Shown: positions 5,709 to 5,912 of the stretch, piece by piece
Layout: every line of letters begins with the position of its first letter
Numbering within the stretch: position 1 is the stretch's first letter
Assembly: GCA_030589965.1 (NCBI GenBank)
Contig: JAUUZM010000218.1
Span: 1-5,912, forward strand
Length of the DNA: 5,912 nucleotides
Direction of reading: 5' to 3'
Source of the DNA: Bacteroides sp.
GTDB taxonomy: Bacteria; Bacteroidota; Bacteroidia; Bacteroidales; SM23-62
Position numbers and translations under genes: made by a program
Notes under the pieces: generated by a model
What the model was told of the DNA's origin: nothing
The model's database searches: none
What the model saw: only the letters and a program-made list of their open reading frames with translations

Positions 5709-5912
5709 ATGGCAAAGCGTTTTATACCATACATTATTCTACTTATTTTCTGTCTTCCACAATCCACGGAAGCGCAGAGATGGAAACTCAGGCGGTATGA
5801 GGGCCTTGTTGGTGTTGGATTTGCGAATTATTTCGGCGATATTGGCGGATCCTCTGAGCAAAACAACTGGTTTGGATTAAGGGACCTTACCATTGAAGAC
5901 ACTCGCCCGAAA
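5709..5912 (+). CDS. DUF6089-like exported beta-barrel protein (N-terminal part)
   Basis: The first 68 codons of a gene cut by the right edge. The ATG at 5709 gives a signal peptide: MAKR, then a hydrophobic core FIPYIILLIFCLP (residues 5-17), and a probable cleavage after Glu-Ala-Gln (about residue 24). The mature start contains RRYEGLVGVGFANYFGDIGG (29-48) and later GLRDLTIEDTRP, which resembles the DUF6089 family of Bacteroidota, predicted outer-membrane beta-barrel proteins commonly found after nadK and before an isoprenyl transferase and BamA-type genes. An envelope location is therefore expected; the molecular role is unknown. It is 31 bases beyond nadK, has its own likely promoter and lacks a clear Shine-Dalgarno. 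The family call is from memory of the motif and the neighbourhood, since most of the protein is out of view. Confidence 0.78.
   Translation, partial: MAKRFIPYIILLIFCLPQSTEAQRWKLRRYEGLVGVGFANYFGDIGGSSEQNNWFGLRDLTIEDTRPK

Overview
The window looks like ordinary chromosomal DNA from a member of the phylum Bacteroidota, most likely Bacteroidales or a marine relative. The evidence is threefold. The block pdxJ / CBS protein / nadK / DUF6089-type envelope protein is an arrangement I recognise from that group. The start sites are mostly without strong Shine-Dalgarno sequences. A good copy of the Bacteroidota promoter element TAnnTTTG lies in front of the last gene. No RNA gene, insertion sequence, CRISPR array or phage gene is visible. 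Coding density is very high: the largest gap between genes is 63 bases.

Layout: four tightly packed two-gene units alternate in direction. (1) Minus strand, 1-1158: a small Dabb-domain protein followed by manA (mannose-6-phosphate isomerase), which runs off the left edge. (2) Plus strand, 1222-2567: udk (uridine kinase), overlapped by 4 bases by a predicted DEDDy 3'-5' exonuclease. (3) Minus strand, 2542-4072: pdxJ (pyridoxine 5'-phosphate synthase), then an alpha/beta hydrolase. (4) Plus strand, 4113-5677: a CBS-CBS-ACT-like protein with a TTG start, then nadK (NAD kinase) with a GTG start. A DUF6089-like exported protein begins at 5709 behind its own promoter and runs off the right edge. 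Units 1/2 and 3/4 diverge from gaps of 63 and 40 bases. Units 2/3 converge, and their coding ends overlap by 26 bases.

The genes are metabolic housekeeping: sugar phosphate isomerisation, pyrimidine salvage, vitamin B6 synthesis and NADP supply. I see no defence system or cluster of unknown genes. The points most worth checking are a run of ten G inside the start of manA, where a change of one base would stop translation at once; a cysteine in udk where well-studied homologues carry a base-recognising histidine; and a possible nucleotide and amino-acid sensor (CBS-ACT) sharing a transcript with NAD kinase.
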